A stretch of DNA of 64,000 bases from Chrysemys picta bellii (Eukaryota > Chordata > Testudines > Emydidae): contig NC_088792.1 in NCBI RefSeq assembly GCF_011386835.1, forward strand, positions 110,704,421-110,768,420. Direction: 5' to 3'. Both the position numbers and the translations under genes were made by a program. Below, one piece after another: positions 22,902 to 33,385 of the stretch (position 1 is its first letter; every line of letters starts with the position of its first letter). The notes beneath the pieces are model-generated. The model saw nothing but the letters and a program-made list of their open reading frames with translations, did not search any database and had not been told where the DNA came from.

Positions 22902-25334
22902 GTGTTTTGATACTTTTTCTTTTTAGCCCAGCTGCATTCTACAAATGCAGAGGTCTACAGAAATGAAAACATTCAGGACAATAAAAGTTCACAGAACATT
23001 TCAGAATCTTCAAAAATGTTTGGATCAGAGTCCTGTCTAGAAAGCAATAATGTTTGGGATGTCATTATTTTTAGGTCAGTACTGTGTTTCCATTCCTACA
23101 TATAATATGGTAATGGCTCTTCCGAGTCCCAGTGGCTTCAATGTGATTGCAAAATATGTAGCTACTATGCATTCATATTTACACAGAGTTTCAAGGGTGG
23201 ACCAAATGTAGCCCTAAAATGCACCATATTGCAACTTGTTTAGTGTTTTGAATTAAAGATTCCAGCTGCGGGCATATGGGAGGGACTGGGGCAGTTTCTG
23301 TCTCCCATGAGCAAGTTCTTTTCTGCTTCACCTTCCTCCCCAAAGGTTAAATCCTGGCAATACAATGATTAAAGAGAGAATATGAACATATGGACTTTTC
23401 TAATTGCTGCCCTGCTGAAGCTTATTAAACTAATACATTTTATTTATGTAGCACCTGTCTACCAAAGGATACTGGGCACTTGAGCTATATAGAAGTGCAG
23501 ATTATAAAAAAAATAAATATGTCCAAGAGTAAAACAAAAACTAGTAAGTGTATTTTAAAATAATAAATAAAAGGGAACACACTGTGCAAAAAGGCCTTAC
23601 AAATTTTTTAAAAGAGTTTGAAACTAACTTTTTAAATAAATTGTTTCCCTGTGTATTTTCATTATCCCAACAGAAGGCCTATTCCATAGCTTTGTTCAGT
23701 GCTTTGTCCAAGTATAAGTGTGCAATCACATGAGTAATTGTTTTTTTTCAAACTCCTATTGTTCATGTTTCAAAAACGATGCTGTCTGAAGGTTGTGTGT
23801 GTCCATAGTTAACAGTATACGATGTTTACTTCACAATTTTCAAATCACACCCATCCACCAAAGAGAGTAAGTGCTGTGGCAGGTGTGAAGAAAACACTTC
23901 CTATAAGATAAACTTTATTCTACATAAGCTCAGGCAAACAAATGCAGAATCAAGGAATTAATCGTGTGATTCAGTCAGCATGATTTACCAATGTAAGGTA
24001 CATCTATGAAATCTATTGCATACTGGAAAAAAAGTATAAATTCAAATAGCAATTCAGTGCACACAGTGCTCACAGGAATAATAGTGATTCCTGAGTTGCC
24101 AAACATTTCCTGGGGGGGGAAAATTAGCTCAGAACCTCTGCTACAGCCACTGGACACACAGCACACCTTAAGAAGGTGCATATTTGCACAAGGTTGACTT
24201 TGAGCCATATTCCCACCCATTGAATCTTTGGTTGATTGTGCATCAGGCCATTCCCTGGAGTAAGTTCAAGCAGATTGTAGGCCCCAAAGCATTCATAAAG
24301 CAGCTGGGGATCTTCCAGCACACTGAGAAGCCCTTATGTCAGCTGCAGGGGAGAGGGAGTAGTATAGGAGTTGCTATCTTGGCTCTACAGTGATCCTCCT
24401 GTGGGCTGATTAGGGAAGTTTTAGGGCTGCTTTGTGCTGGCTGTAGGGTGTAAAGCAACCCTAATATAGATCCGCTCCATAATCTCATCCCAAAATTTCA
24501 CTGGAATAGATAGCGTCAGGCATGCTTTTCACCTGAGTGAAGAACTCGGGACACCCTGCTTGTTTTTGAAGAAATGGTTGCTGGATATCTACTAGCCCAG
24601 TCTGTTAGCTGCACTTGCAGCCATTTCCTAGTGTCCCAGCTGTGCAAAGTAGACATGAGGCGTTCAACCAATGGAAGATTCCCTCTACATTTCATCCCAC
24701 ATTTCATGATCCCCAGAAGATTAATACAGAATTGGTCCTGTACTTCTACTGGCAATGTGACTACTGCGTCTCTTATGTAATTTCATCCCATTATCTTTAG
24801 GCTCAGATTCAAGAGGTGCTGAGCTGTGGGCACCCTCAATTCCCTGTGAAGTGAATAGGAGCTGAGGGTGCTGATCACATGCCTAGTGCTGTTGTTAGTT
24901 AGCCTCTCCTTTTCGCCTCATTCTCCATTATCCTATGCCACATCTGGGTGGTAAATTGCAGAGCCATGTGATAAATTGGAGCTATCATATATAACATATA
25001 GGGCTAGATTCATTGCTGCATTTCTATGTGCCATGCTGCTAATGCAAAGCAGTCAGAAATGCTACTTTGCATAATTAGAGTTGCACAAGACATCCAGACT
25101 ATATTAATGAATGCTGGCCATAATCTGCTTGTGCATATATGTCTGATTCTGATACAGTTTGAGCTGCCAGCTCTCTGTTCAGACAGCTCCTAATTTACAT
25201 ATTGCAGATGAACGACTCCGTGAACAGCTATTTTCCCTCTACTTCCCAGAAATGAGAGACTTCTTTCTTGTAAGTTTTCCAGCACTTCTCAATTTCTAAC
25301 AGGACACAAATGGCTCAAAAATAGCATTTTACAT
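22902..25334. other. no recognised feature
   Basis: About 2.4 kb with no assignable repeat or exon. A short motif resembling MIR/L2 3' ends lies near 23440-23490 but is too degraded to call. Confidence 0.4.
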
Positions 25335-26035
25335 TGTGATGGGGGTGTTCACCCCACACTAGTTCAGAAAAGCACAAATGTGTCTCAGAAGGTGTTAATT
25401 AACCTATTAGGCCTTGATGGGCAACTGCTGATTGAGGATGGAGCCCAGCTACACAGGAGCAGGCAGGGCTGATATAAAGTCAGGAAGTTTGCAACAGAAA
25501 GGGGCTACAGTGTCAAAGCCTGCAGTCACTCTCTGAGCTTAGAGAGAAAGATGGAGAAACCCATGGGGCGAGTGGAAGCCCTGGGATCCTGGCCCTGAGG
25601 GAGGTCCATACGCAGGGAGATGCTGGTGGAGAAGGAAGCCTGATAGAAGCGGAGTAGGAAAAGGCTTAGAGAAAAGGCAGCAAAGTTTGGGACAGAGCAG
25701 CACTGGGCTACTGATTTGAAAGTCCCTGAGTTGGAACATGGAGTAGTGGGCAGGCCCAAGTTCCTCTACCAGCCACTGGGGAAGTGGCACAGTCTGGGCA
25801 ATGCACTGGAAGACTACCTAAGATAGGTCATCCAGCAAGACTTTGATTACCCCTGGCAGAGAAAAATCTAGTGACCTGGCTGGAGGCTAGGCAAGGCCAA
25901 GAAGAGGGAGCACTGCAACTTCTGGTGCATCAGAGGGGTTGTAGCATGAATGAGAGACAGATGTCAGACTGGGTGGAGCTATTCCCCAGACATAACCATA
26001 AGGAAGCGCCACAGCGATAAGTGTACCCTGTTATA
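25335..26035 (+). mobile_element. ERV-type solo LTR, 701 bp
   Basis: Starts TGTGATGGGGGTGTTCACCC and ends near CCCTGTTATA. Flanked by TACAT (25330-25334) and TGCAT (26036-26040), a 5-bp duplication with one change. TATAAA at 25473-25478 and a purine-rich R/U5-like region give the plus orientation. No internal retroviral sequence is attached. Confidence 0.7.
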
Positions 26036-26374
26036 TGCATGGAAACAGAGGGGCATGTAAAGAGGTGTGGCAAATACTAGATTCTCCCCATTTCAAAAGT
26101 TTAGCTCCTGGATTTTATTTTATCTTAACCTGTTCTAATTACTTCATTAGATGATCTTCTCCATGCAATAACCACCCTAAAAATGGTCTTTTCCTCTCAT
26201 ATGTACAATAAAAAGTAACTCTTGGAATCACGTGAGATATAATTTTCTGTCCACAGCTCAAAAGATATTATAAAATATAAAAGCAATAGCAGCAACGTGT
26301 CTTGGAATTATTGATACTAGTGTACGAGTATGCTTCATAATCACCAGCTTTATCTGCAACTACAAGCACATAAC

Positions 26375-26396
26375 GTGTGTGTGTGTGTGTGTGTGT
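26375..26396 (+). repeat. (GT)11 microsatellite
   Basis: Uninterrupted GT dinucleotides. Confidence 0.95.
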
Positions 26397-27069
26397 ATCT
26401 ATAACATCCTGCAGCTCAGTGCTAAGCAACAATCATGGAGCAGGGGAAATGACACAGAAGAGTCATAATGAGTTGTTACACTGCAAAGTCTCTATTCAGT
26501 TACTCATGGGATAAGAATGACTTGAGAATTTTTGTCATTCAACTGCAAATGAAAGCATCACTTCACACAGATCAGGCACTCAAATCACTCCTCAGTAGCT
26601 TGACACTTACAGGAGCTTCCATGTCTGGAAGTCATATCTTTTCCTACTAACTCTTATGCTTGGGTGAAGCTGCTCTGTGCATACAGCCATCAGGGTCTCA
26701 GTGGAGTTGTTAGTCCAGCACAAAAATAATTTCAGTATCACAGGGAAAAATGTACAATTCTATCCTAGTTTCCCAGCTCAGAATCCATAATTGTACACTC
26801 CATCCAAATGATTTAATAGATTATTGCTCCTTAGGGATATCAGCTATGCAAATTAAGATGTAATATTATATATATAATTCTATGAAAGGCCCCAATTCAG
26901 AAATCATCTTCTTAAGTGCTTTCCTGAATCAGGGCCAAAGTGCCTTACGATCAGGGAACCTAGATTTCTATGATAACCCCCTCCCCCCAAATTCTCTGAT
27001 AAAAAGACACAAAAATCCGTGTTTTTCCATAATTAAAATGAAATGGTGAGCTTTAGTTTCCCTAGCCAC

Positions 27070-27074
<5 letters not shown>

Positions 27075-27123
<49 letters not shown>
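27075..27123. repeat. (TA)n microsatellite
   Basis: About 24 TA units without interruption; self-complementary. Confidence 0.95.
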
Positions 27124-27126
<3 letters not shown>

Positions 27127-27291
27127 TTGAACACAACGTTTTATTGAAATATTTACAATTTTTAAGCAAGTTCCAAGCCTACCAGTGCCATCAATCATTA
27201 TAATACAATACAATAGAATTGCAATTTGTATTTCTTACTTATATCAAATACATCTATGTCTGTATTCTATACAGTGGAACCTAGTTTATCC

Positions 27292-28295
27292 TAAGGTTGT
27301 CAACTTTCTAATCACACAAAACCGAACACCCTAGCCCCACCCCTTCCCCGAGGCCCTGCCCCCTGCTCAATACATTCCCCCTCCCTCCGTGGCTTGTTTT
27401 CCCCCACCCTCACTCACTTTCACTGGGCTGGGGCAGGGGGTTAGGGTGCAGGAGGTGACTCCAGGATGGGGCAGGGAGTTGGGGATCCAGGGTGGGGCCA
27501 GAAATGAGGGGTTCTTCAGGATGCGGGAGGGGGCTCTGGGCTGGGGTAGGGAGTTGGTGTGCAGGAGGGGATGAGGGCTTCAGATGGGAGAGCAGGCTCT
27601 GGGGTGTGGCTGGGGATGAGGGGTTTGAAGTGCAGGAGGGGGCTCCAGACTGGGGGCTGGGGCCAAGGGATTTGGAGTGCGGGAAGGGGCTGCGGGTTGA
27701 GGCAGGAGGTTGGGGTGCAGGGGGAGTGAGGGCTCCATCTTGGGGTGCAGGGTCTGAGGTTGGGCTGGGGTGAGGGGTTTGAGGTGCAGGAGGGAGTTCT
27801 GAATTGGGGGGACTCAGGAATGGGGCAGGGTTTGGGGGCTCAGGGTTAGGGCACAGGCACAGGCTTACCTCAGGTGGCTTTCCGTCAGCGGCAAAGCGGG
27901 GCTAAGGCCGGCTGCCTGCCTTTTCTGGCTTTGTGCTGTACCCCAGAAGCAGCCAGAAGGTCCGGCTCCTAGGCGGGGTTCCATGCACTGCTCTCGCACA
28001 CAAGCACCGCCCCCCAGCTCCCATTGGCCGCAGTTCCTGGCCAAAGGGAGTGTGGAGATGATGCTCGGGGTGGGGGAAGCACGTGGAGCCCCGTGGCCCC
28101 CCCGCCTAGGAGCAAGACCTGCTGGCCACTTTCAGGGCACAGCACGGTGCCAGGACCGGTACGAACTAGCCTGCCTTAGACTCGCAGCACTGCTGACCAG
28201 ACTTTTAATGGCCTGGTCGATGGTGCTGACTGGAGCCACCAGGGTCCCTTTTCGACTGGGTGTTCTGGTCGAAAACTGGACATCTGGCAACCCTA
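27292..28295. mobile_element. hAT-like non-autonomous element, 1004 bp, nested
   Basis: Starts TAAGGTTGTCAAC and ends as the reverse of TAGGGTTGCCAG. Flanked by GTTTATCC on both sides (27284-27291, 28296-28303), an 8-bp duplication. The interior has a G-rich degenerate tandem region (27420-27860) and the CCCATTGGCC module (about 28016-28050). Frames inside it are composition artefacts. Confidence 0.75.
27420..27860 (+). repeat. G-rich degenerate tandem repeat
   Basis: Imperfect units of about 40-60 bases built on GGGCTGGGG, GTTGGGGTGCAGGAGGGG and GATGAGGGGTTTG words. Belongs to the interior of the hAT-like element. Dense runs of three or more Gs on one strand. Confidence 0.7.
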
Positions 28296-28692
28296 GTTTA
28301 TCCGATGTACTTGGGCCCGGGGCCAGATCACCTGAAGCCTGAATCGAGGTGCCTGGGGCTGCCAGCCCAAGCCCCATCAGCTGGGGCTTGGCCTGCCAAC
28401 CCCAGTTCAATTAATATGGAGAGCTGGATAACAGAGGCTCAGTTAAACGGGGTTCTACTATATGTATTTATTGTTTTACAAAATGTAAAAATAAAAGGTT
28501 CTCTGTAAAAACACAGGTTTCTAGGATTGCTGCTTATAACACTGTACTTTTAAGAGCACTGCAATTTGCCCATCTCTTGGAATATCAATGGGACCAAGAG
28601 ATACTGTTGGCAAGTATATCAGGCCTACTTCATACTCTTACAACAAATGCAATTCTATCTTTTAATGTCTACATTAAAATTAGAGGAGTGAT

Positions 28693-29146
28693 GTGTAACT
28701 TGTTTGTACCTGTGTATAAGAATGTGTCCCTGGGGTGGTGTCTTTGTCCGGCCACGGGGGCAGTGGAAAGTCCCGCCACTGAGCCGGGTCCTTGCCAAGA
28801 GGCATCTATTAGTAGTATGCCCGGTAGACTAAGTAATCTACGGGGAACTGCAATTGTGTCCGAGATCGCAATAAACCTGGCCGAGATGCCTTTGTATCTT
28901 AGTAGACTCTGTAGTTATTGGGGATTCTTGTCGGGTCTGCTGTGTCAGCTATCTGCGCAGAGCTGGGGCAGCACACAGAGGGAACACACGCACGCAGCCG
29001 AGTGATATCAACAGGAGAAAGCAGAAGCACCACACCGGTAGCCTCTCACAACACTGGTGACCCCGACCGCTGATCTGGTGAGTAAGCAAAACTGCCGTAG
29101 TAGGAATCGCGATCTAACATGGCAGTAAACCTCGAGCTAGGGAACC
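28693..29146 (+). mobile_element. ERV LTR (R-U5) with primer-binding site and leader
   Basis: The LTR ends ..CACAACA at 29053, directly before TGGTGACCCCGAC (29055-29067), a primer-binding site that matches the 3' end of tRNA-Trp in its first 13 bases. AATAAA at 28870-28875 is a polyadenylation signal in the right place, and TATAAG at 28715-28720 is a possible TATA box. A splice-donor-like CTGGTGAGTAAG (29084-29095) and an ATG at 29120 follow, but retroviral sequence fades by about 29146, so no gag, pol or env remains. The LTR start is uncertain; 28693 (TGTAACTTG) leaves an unusually short U3, which may be truncated. Confidence 0.68.
29055..29072 (+). promoter_or_regulatory. retroviral primer-binding site, tRNA-Trp type
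   Basis: TGGTGACCCCGAC is the start of the tRNA-Trp site used by avian alpharetroviruses; the five bases after it differ. Spacing of one base after the LTR end is normal. Confidence 0.65.
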
Positions 29147-30339
29147 CCCTTATCCCCTCCCTCATGATCCCCACTTTGGGTTTCACTTTTTACAGTAAAA
29201 GTAGGGTGAATTCCCCATTGAACTCAAAGTCCTATCCAGGCTTTGTGGCTGGTGGTTTAAATTACAGCACTTTTGTAAACTAGCAATGCACAATCACCCA
29301 CCAACTCATCAAGACGTAAGAGGTATGTGCAAGTTGCAGTGTCTTTTAGCAAAATACCAACTGCTTTATCTTCAGTAGCACTCCAGTTTAATCGGTCAAT
29401 GCAAAGTATGGTGAAATTGAGGGATCCACCTCCTACCCATCCTCTTTGAGTCAGTTTGTGCCCCTGGAGATGCATGGTGGCAACAGTCTTATTCTTCATC
29501 TAGGCACAGTAATTGCAGTTGACCCTGCAACTTCTCCTTGTGTTAGGCATCCAAGGAAGGAGAGGTTCCTTGTGCACTCCCCATGTCTTGTGTGCCCATG
29601 CAAGAGACAGTAACAATCTGGCCATAAAAGTACATTCATATTCCAAAGAAAATAAAAAGAAATCTGTTCAGTAAAACTGTTCAACTTCTTAATATGCCAA
29701 TTGATTGCATCAAAATATTTACTGTCTAGCATTTGATTATGTCTGACACTTTATGACCAAAATAAATTTATCCATAAAAGGCCCAACCTGATGTCACAGT
29801 CTCTTTGACAAAGCTATCATATCCTCTTATTATGTTCAGAAACCTCTGATTTGTAATACATTGCAGGCCGAGAATCAAAGCTCCCAAAATTGCATTGCAC
29901 CACTCATGCAAGGTCAGATTTTACAGCATATAGAAATTTTATCCACAAAGTCTTAAAACTGCTGTGCCTGAAGTTTTGACAGGTGTCATAAATTATGAGG
30001 ATACTTGCTCCCAGCCAAGAATCTCCCCTCCCCCCTCAATTTCTAAGTTAAAAATCTTGTCTGCAGAGATCTAGGGGAGGGAAAGTACACACTATGGTAT
30101 TAGCAATGATCAAGAAAAAACCCTACCTGCTAATTTACAAGCCATTACATCTGTTACCTAAACTGATTAAGTAAAAATTCATGAGATTAATTTGGCATTT
30201 ACTCTTGTGAAAATATGCCACATTTTCTCTTTCCTCTCTTTTGTTTGTGTGTGTGTGCCAGGAAGGGGAGAGAGAGGAGGTTGGCTTGTTAGTCTGGTTT
30301 GTTGTGGGGTTTTTTTTGTTTTTGTTTTTGTTTTGAGGC
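29147..30339. other. no recognised feature
   Basis: An 80-codon minus-strand frame at 29499-29257 has no recognisable domain. 30235-30250 has a short GT run and 30299-30336 a GTTTTT run. Confidence 0.4.
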
Positions 30340-30472
30340 TTTCTTCTGACGAAGTGGGTATTCACCCACGAAAGCTTATGCTCCAATACATCTGTTAGTC
30401 TTAAAGGTGCCACAGGACACTCTGTTGTTTTTTACAGATCCAGACTAATACGGCTACCCCTCTGATACTTAA
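30340..30472 (+). mobile_element. Penelope-like element 3' tail
   Basis: Severely 5'-truncated copy consisting only of the 3' tail: CTGACGA, hairpin, CACGAAAGCTTATGCTCC, then CTGTTAGTCTTAAAGGTGCC and TCCAGACTAATACGGCTACC. The same order of words occurs at the 3' end of the longer copy at 35410-36427, there after a Penelope-type coding region, so I assign this tail to that element class. Confidence 0.7.
30346..30383 (+). ncRNA. hammerhead-like ribozyme core
   Basis: CTGACGA (30346-30352), then a 6-bp hairpin GTGGGT/ACCCAC with loop ATTC (30354-30369), GAAA (30370-30373), a 2-bp stem GC-TTAT-GC and TC. This is the hammerhead order CUGANGA, stem II, GAAA, short stem III, UH. One extra A separates CUGANGA from stem II, and I see no stem I pairing in the immediate flanks, so activity is doubtful. 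Confidence 0.5.
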
Positions 30473-30544
30473 CTTCAGTAGCTGCTGTTTCACTTACTCC
30501 TGAGATACTAGTGGAATAGAAAAAGTGTTATCCTATGATATGGC

Positions 30545-30830
30545 TATGTCATCTTTCCCCCAATACAGAACAGAAATATTTATAGAACACTTCTGCCTTT
30601 TTCTGCTTTAATAATGCTATTTCCATCTAGTAATGGACCAATAAAACTGATAGGATTCATTTTGTTCACAATATACTTAACCTCCCCTGCACCTCTTCTT
30701 GTCCATAACTCTGCTGGCCATATATTTCTCCTTGTGTCCCTTTGCTTCCCTTATCAATTTTCTACAATTCATAGCTTCTGATTTATATTAATTACTATCT
30801 ACTCCCCCTTTCTAATTTATGCATAGAATA
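30545..30830 (-). mobile_element. CR1-clade LINE ORF2 fragment
   Basis: Minus-strand reading gives broken ORF2 sequence: YRNCRKLIREAK, then NPISFIGPLLDGNSI, the linker between endonuclease and RT in CR1/L3-type LINEs. Both ends are truncated. Confidence 0.5.
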
Positions 30831-31024
30831 AATATGTCTTGATAATGCCAGCATCCCCAAACAGTCCTACTGATATGCCTCAACCTTGACATGAATAAAT
30901 CACCTCTAGGTGTGGCAAGGTAGCTCATTCTCCATACAAACACTGAAATACTATGTTTATAGGTGATAGGTGAATACTTAAACTAGAAATCCATTCATTC
31001 CTTGGCTTCTCTGCTGAACCTGGA

Positions 31025-31625
31025 AATTCTGATTAAAGAATATTTAGATAAATTAGATGTATTCATGTTGACAGGGCCTGATGAAATTCATTCTTGGGTA
31101 CTTAAGGAACTAGCTGAAGCAATCTTGGAACCATTAGTAATTATCTTTGAGAGTCCACAGAGGACAGGTGAGGTCCCAGGAGATTGGAGAAGAGCAAATA
31201 TAATACCTATCTTTAAAAGGGGAAACAAAGAGAACCCTGGGAATTATAGCTAGTCAGCCTAACTCTGATACATTGACAGATACTGGAACAAAATATTAAA
31301 TAATCATTTTGTAAGAAGTGAGAAGACAATAGGATTGCAAAGAATTAGCCAGTATGGTTATGTCAAGAACAATTCATGCCAAATCAACCTAATTTCCTTC
31401 TTTGACAGGGTTACTAGCCTAGTCGATGGGGGACATGATATATCTAGTACATGATATATCTTGATTTTAGTAAGGATCCTTAGAGGTTTTTAAGGCCCAG
31501 CTTGACAAGGCCTTGGCTGGGATGATTTAGTTGGTGTTGGTCCTTCTTTGAGCAGGGGATTAGACTAGATGACCTCCTGAGGTCTCTTCCAACCCTAATA
31601 ATCTATGATTCTGTGATTCTATTCT
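31025..31625 (+). mobile_element. CR1 LINE, internally deleted
   Basis: Begins in ORF2 with TGPDEIHSWVLKELAEAILE and GDWRRANIIPIFKRGNKENP (RT N-terminal blocks), reaches the LDFSK block at about 31460-31480, then jumps at about 31480 to the very end of ORF2 (CTTAGAGGTTTTTAAGGCCC) and the CR1 3' UTR. Most of the RT palm, with its FADD motif, is deleted. A short tandem copy of ACATGATATATCT lies just before the junction. Confidence 0.82.
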
Positions 31626-32149
31626 AAATCTTTTAAGAGCATGTTCCTTGGATTGCCACTCAAAGTCATCCTCTTCAGTCACCTGGGAGCCAAAACAAAT
31701 GGATTTCACGAAAAGTTGTGAAGATATGTAGGTCTCAATTTTCCAGCTGTTTTGCAACACAATGGAACATATTCCACACAGTTCAAAGAGGTTTTATAAC
31801 TGAACAGGAGACTACTGTGGTGGAATCATCTGGATTATTCTGACTGGATGGGGATCACTTATTTATCAGAATGGGGGAAACAGGTAAATAGAGCTCCCAG
31901 CCCAGATATACAAAAATACTTTAGAAGTTTTGACTTAGAGAGGTATGAAGACTTACTGTGAGGCAGTGAGTGCCCTCAACTCTCCTTAATTTCCGTGGGA
32001 ATTGAAGTTGCTCATCATCTTGCAAGATGAGCCCTCTATTTTTCTTAACTTGATGATCATATGTTTAAGAAATAGTCTATGACAAACCATGCCTGTAGTG
32101 GGTGAGACTGTCTCACAGGCAGAAGTGCATATCTATGCTACTGCAAATG
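31626..32149. other. no recognised feature
   Basis: Unique-looking. Confidence 0.4.
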
Positions 32150-32707
32150 TAATTTTCCAAGCCTCTCACTTAGACCATGTCACCCTTCTCTTTGCATCCC
32201 TCCACTGACTCCCTCCCATAAGCTACTTGTCTTCACTTTCAAGGCCATACATGACCCTTATTCCCACTCTACCTACTGTCTTTCATTCAGTACTGAAAGG
32301 TTGATGCCTGCCTCCAATCAGCTTATGATGCCAGCCTCCATCACACACTTATTAACTTTTAAAATAGGGTCCTTCATGCTTTCTTCCATGTTGCCCTTCA
32401 TGCTTAGGCAGAGCTCCCCAAACCATCCACTAAATGAATTCATTATCTTCCTTCAAACTCTCCTTTGCCATGAGCCCTACAATAACTTAACAACAGCTAG
32501 GCTGCTGGTGTTCTGAGACCACAGCCTATCATGCTGACCAATATTTCCTCATTGTTTCGCATTAGTCGCCATCTGTATCCCTCAGATCAGCGACTGTTTT
32601 TTTGTTCTGTGTCTGTACAACACCTAGTACAATGGAATCTTGGTCTATGACTATAACTCCTGGGCACTGTGATAATATATATAATGCATTAATAACAACA
32701 ACAACAA
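32150..32707 (+). mobile_element. L2/L3-like LINE 3' end
   Basis: Broken plus-strand frames read DHVTLLFASLHW, the LHWLP region near the end of ORF2 in this clade. The 3' UTR follows with TGTACAACACCTAGTACAATG and ends in AATAACAACAACAAC, an L2/MIR-type tail. Confidence 0.55.
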
Positions 32708-32882
32708 AAGTTTTGGGGAAGGGCAGAGAGGCTTTCATACCTTAGGAGTGACTTCACTGTACAAAGGTCCCTTAGGCTGAAATAGATCCATACATGTACA
32801 GGGGAGGATGTTACAGACAATACAAATGCTAGGAGTATGGATATTGTTGGTGGTATGTTAGGCTGTTTAGTCCTGAAGTTAG

Positions 32883-33385
32883 TTAATACTAATACTCTGC
32901 AGTTATACAGCAGCTTGCATTAGAAGATTTACAAGCATAAACTTTTATCAAGCCTCCTAAAAGGTCTATGATGTAAGTATTTGTTTGCCTATTTTACAGA
33001 TAGAGTCATGTGAATTGCCCAAAGTCACACATTATGGGCCTGATTCAATGCCCATTGAAATCAGTGGCAGTCTTTCCATTGACTTCAGTGGGCCTCGAGT
33101 CAGACCCCAACTCAGTCGCAAAGTGAGGAATAAAACCCAGAAGTGCAGACTTGCAGTCATCTGAGGGGGGAGAGATAGCTCAGTGGTTTGAGCATTAGCC
33201 TGATAAACCCAGGGTTGTGAGTTTAATCCTTGAGGAGGCTACTTAGGGATCTGGAGCAAAATCAGTATTGGTCCTGCTAGTGAAGGCAGGGAGCTGGACT
33301 CAATGACCTTTCAGGGTCCCTTCCAGTTCTATGTGATAAGTATATCTCCATATATTATTAACCACTAGACCACACTAACAGAAAA
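32883..33385 (-). repeat. MIR relic carrying two insertions
   Basis: Reverse MIR: TATTTTACAGATAGAG and GAATTGCCCAAAGTCACACA, then AATAAAACCCAG, and finally ACCACTAGACCACACT. It is interrupted at about 33032-33113 by a CCATTGACTTCAGTGGGCC palindromic repeat and at 33165-33360 by a Cry SINE. Confidence 0.65.
33165..33360 (+). repeat. Cry-type tRNA-derived SINE
   Basis: GATAGCTCAGTGGTTTGAGC contains the A box; GGTTGTGAGTTTAATCC is a slightly decayed B box. The body is colinear with the SINE at 13320-13509 and ends in an AT-rich tail. Inserted in a MIR. Confidence 0.88.

Larger units (their letters stand above)
26041..27271. other. unrecognised, with two microsatellites
   Basis: Contains (GT)11 at 26375-26396 and (TA)n at about 27075-27123; otherwise no assignable feature. 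Confidence 0.5.
27272..28460 (+). mobile_element. Tigger-like MITE split by a younger element
   Basis: Terminal inverted repeats CAGTGGAACCTAGTTTATCC (left) and TAGTAGAACCCCGTTTA (right, reverse strand), flanked by TA on both sides (27270-27271, 28461-28462), as in Tc1/mariner-pogo (Tigger) elements. Removing the insertion at 27292-28295 and one copy of its duplication leaves a MITE of about 177 bp. It has no coding capacity. Confidence 0.78.

Noticed and set aside
23440..23490. Possible MIR/L2 tail
   Set aside because: Only about 40 bases with weak similarity; not enough to support a feature.
26375..27123. CRISPR-like or satellite array
   Set aside because: Only two independent dinucleotide microsatellites; no spaced repeats anywhere in the window.
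29257..29499. 80-codon minus frame next to the ERV leader
   Set aside because: Not colinear with any retroviral protein I know and on the opposite strand to the LTR; treated as chance.
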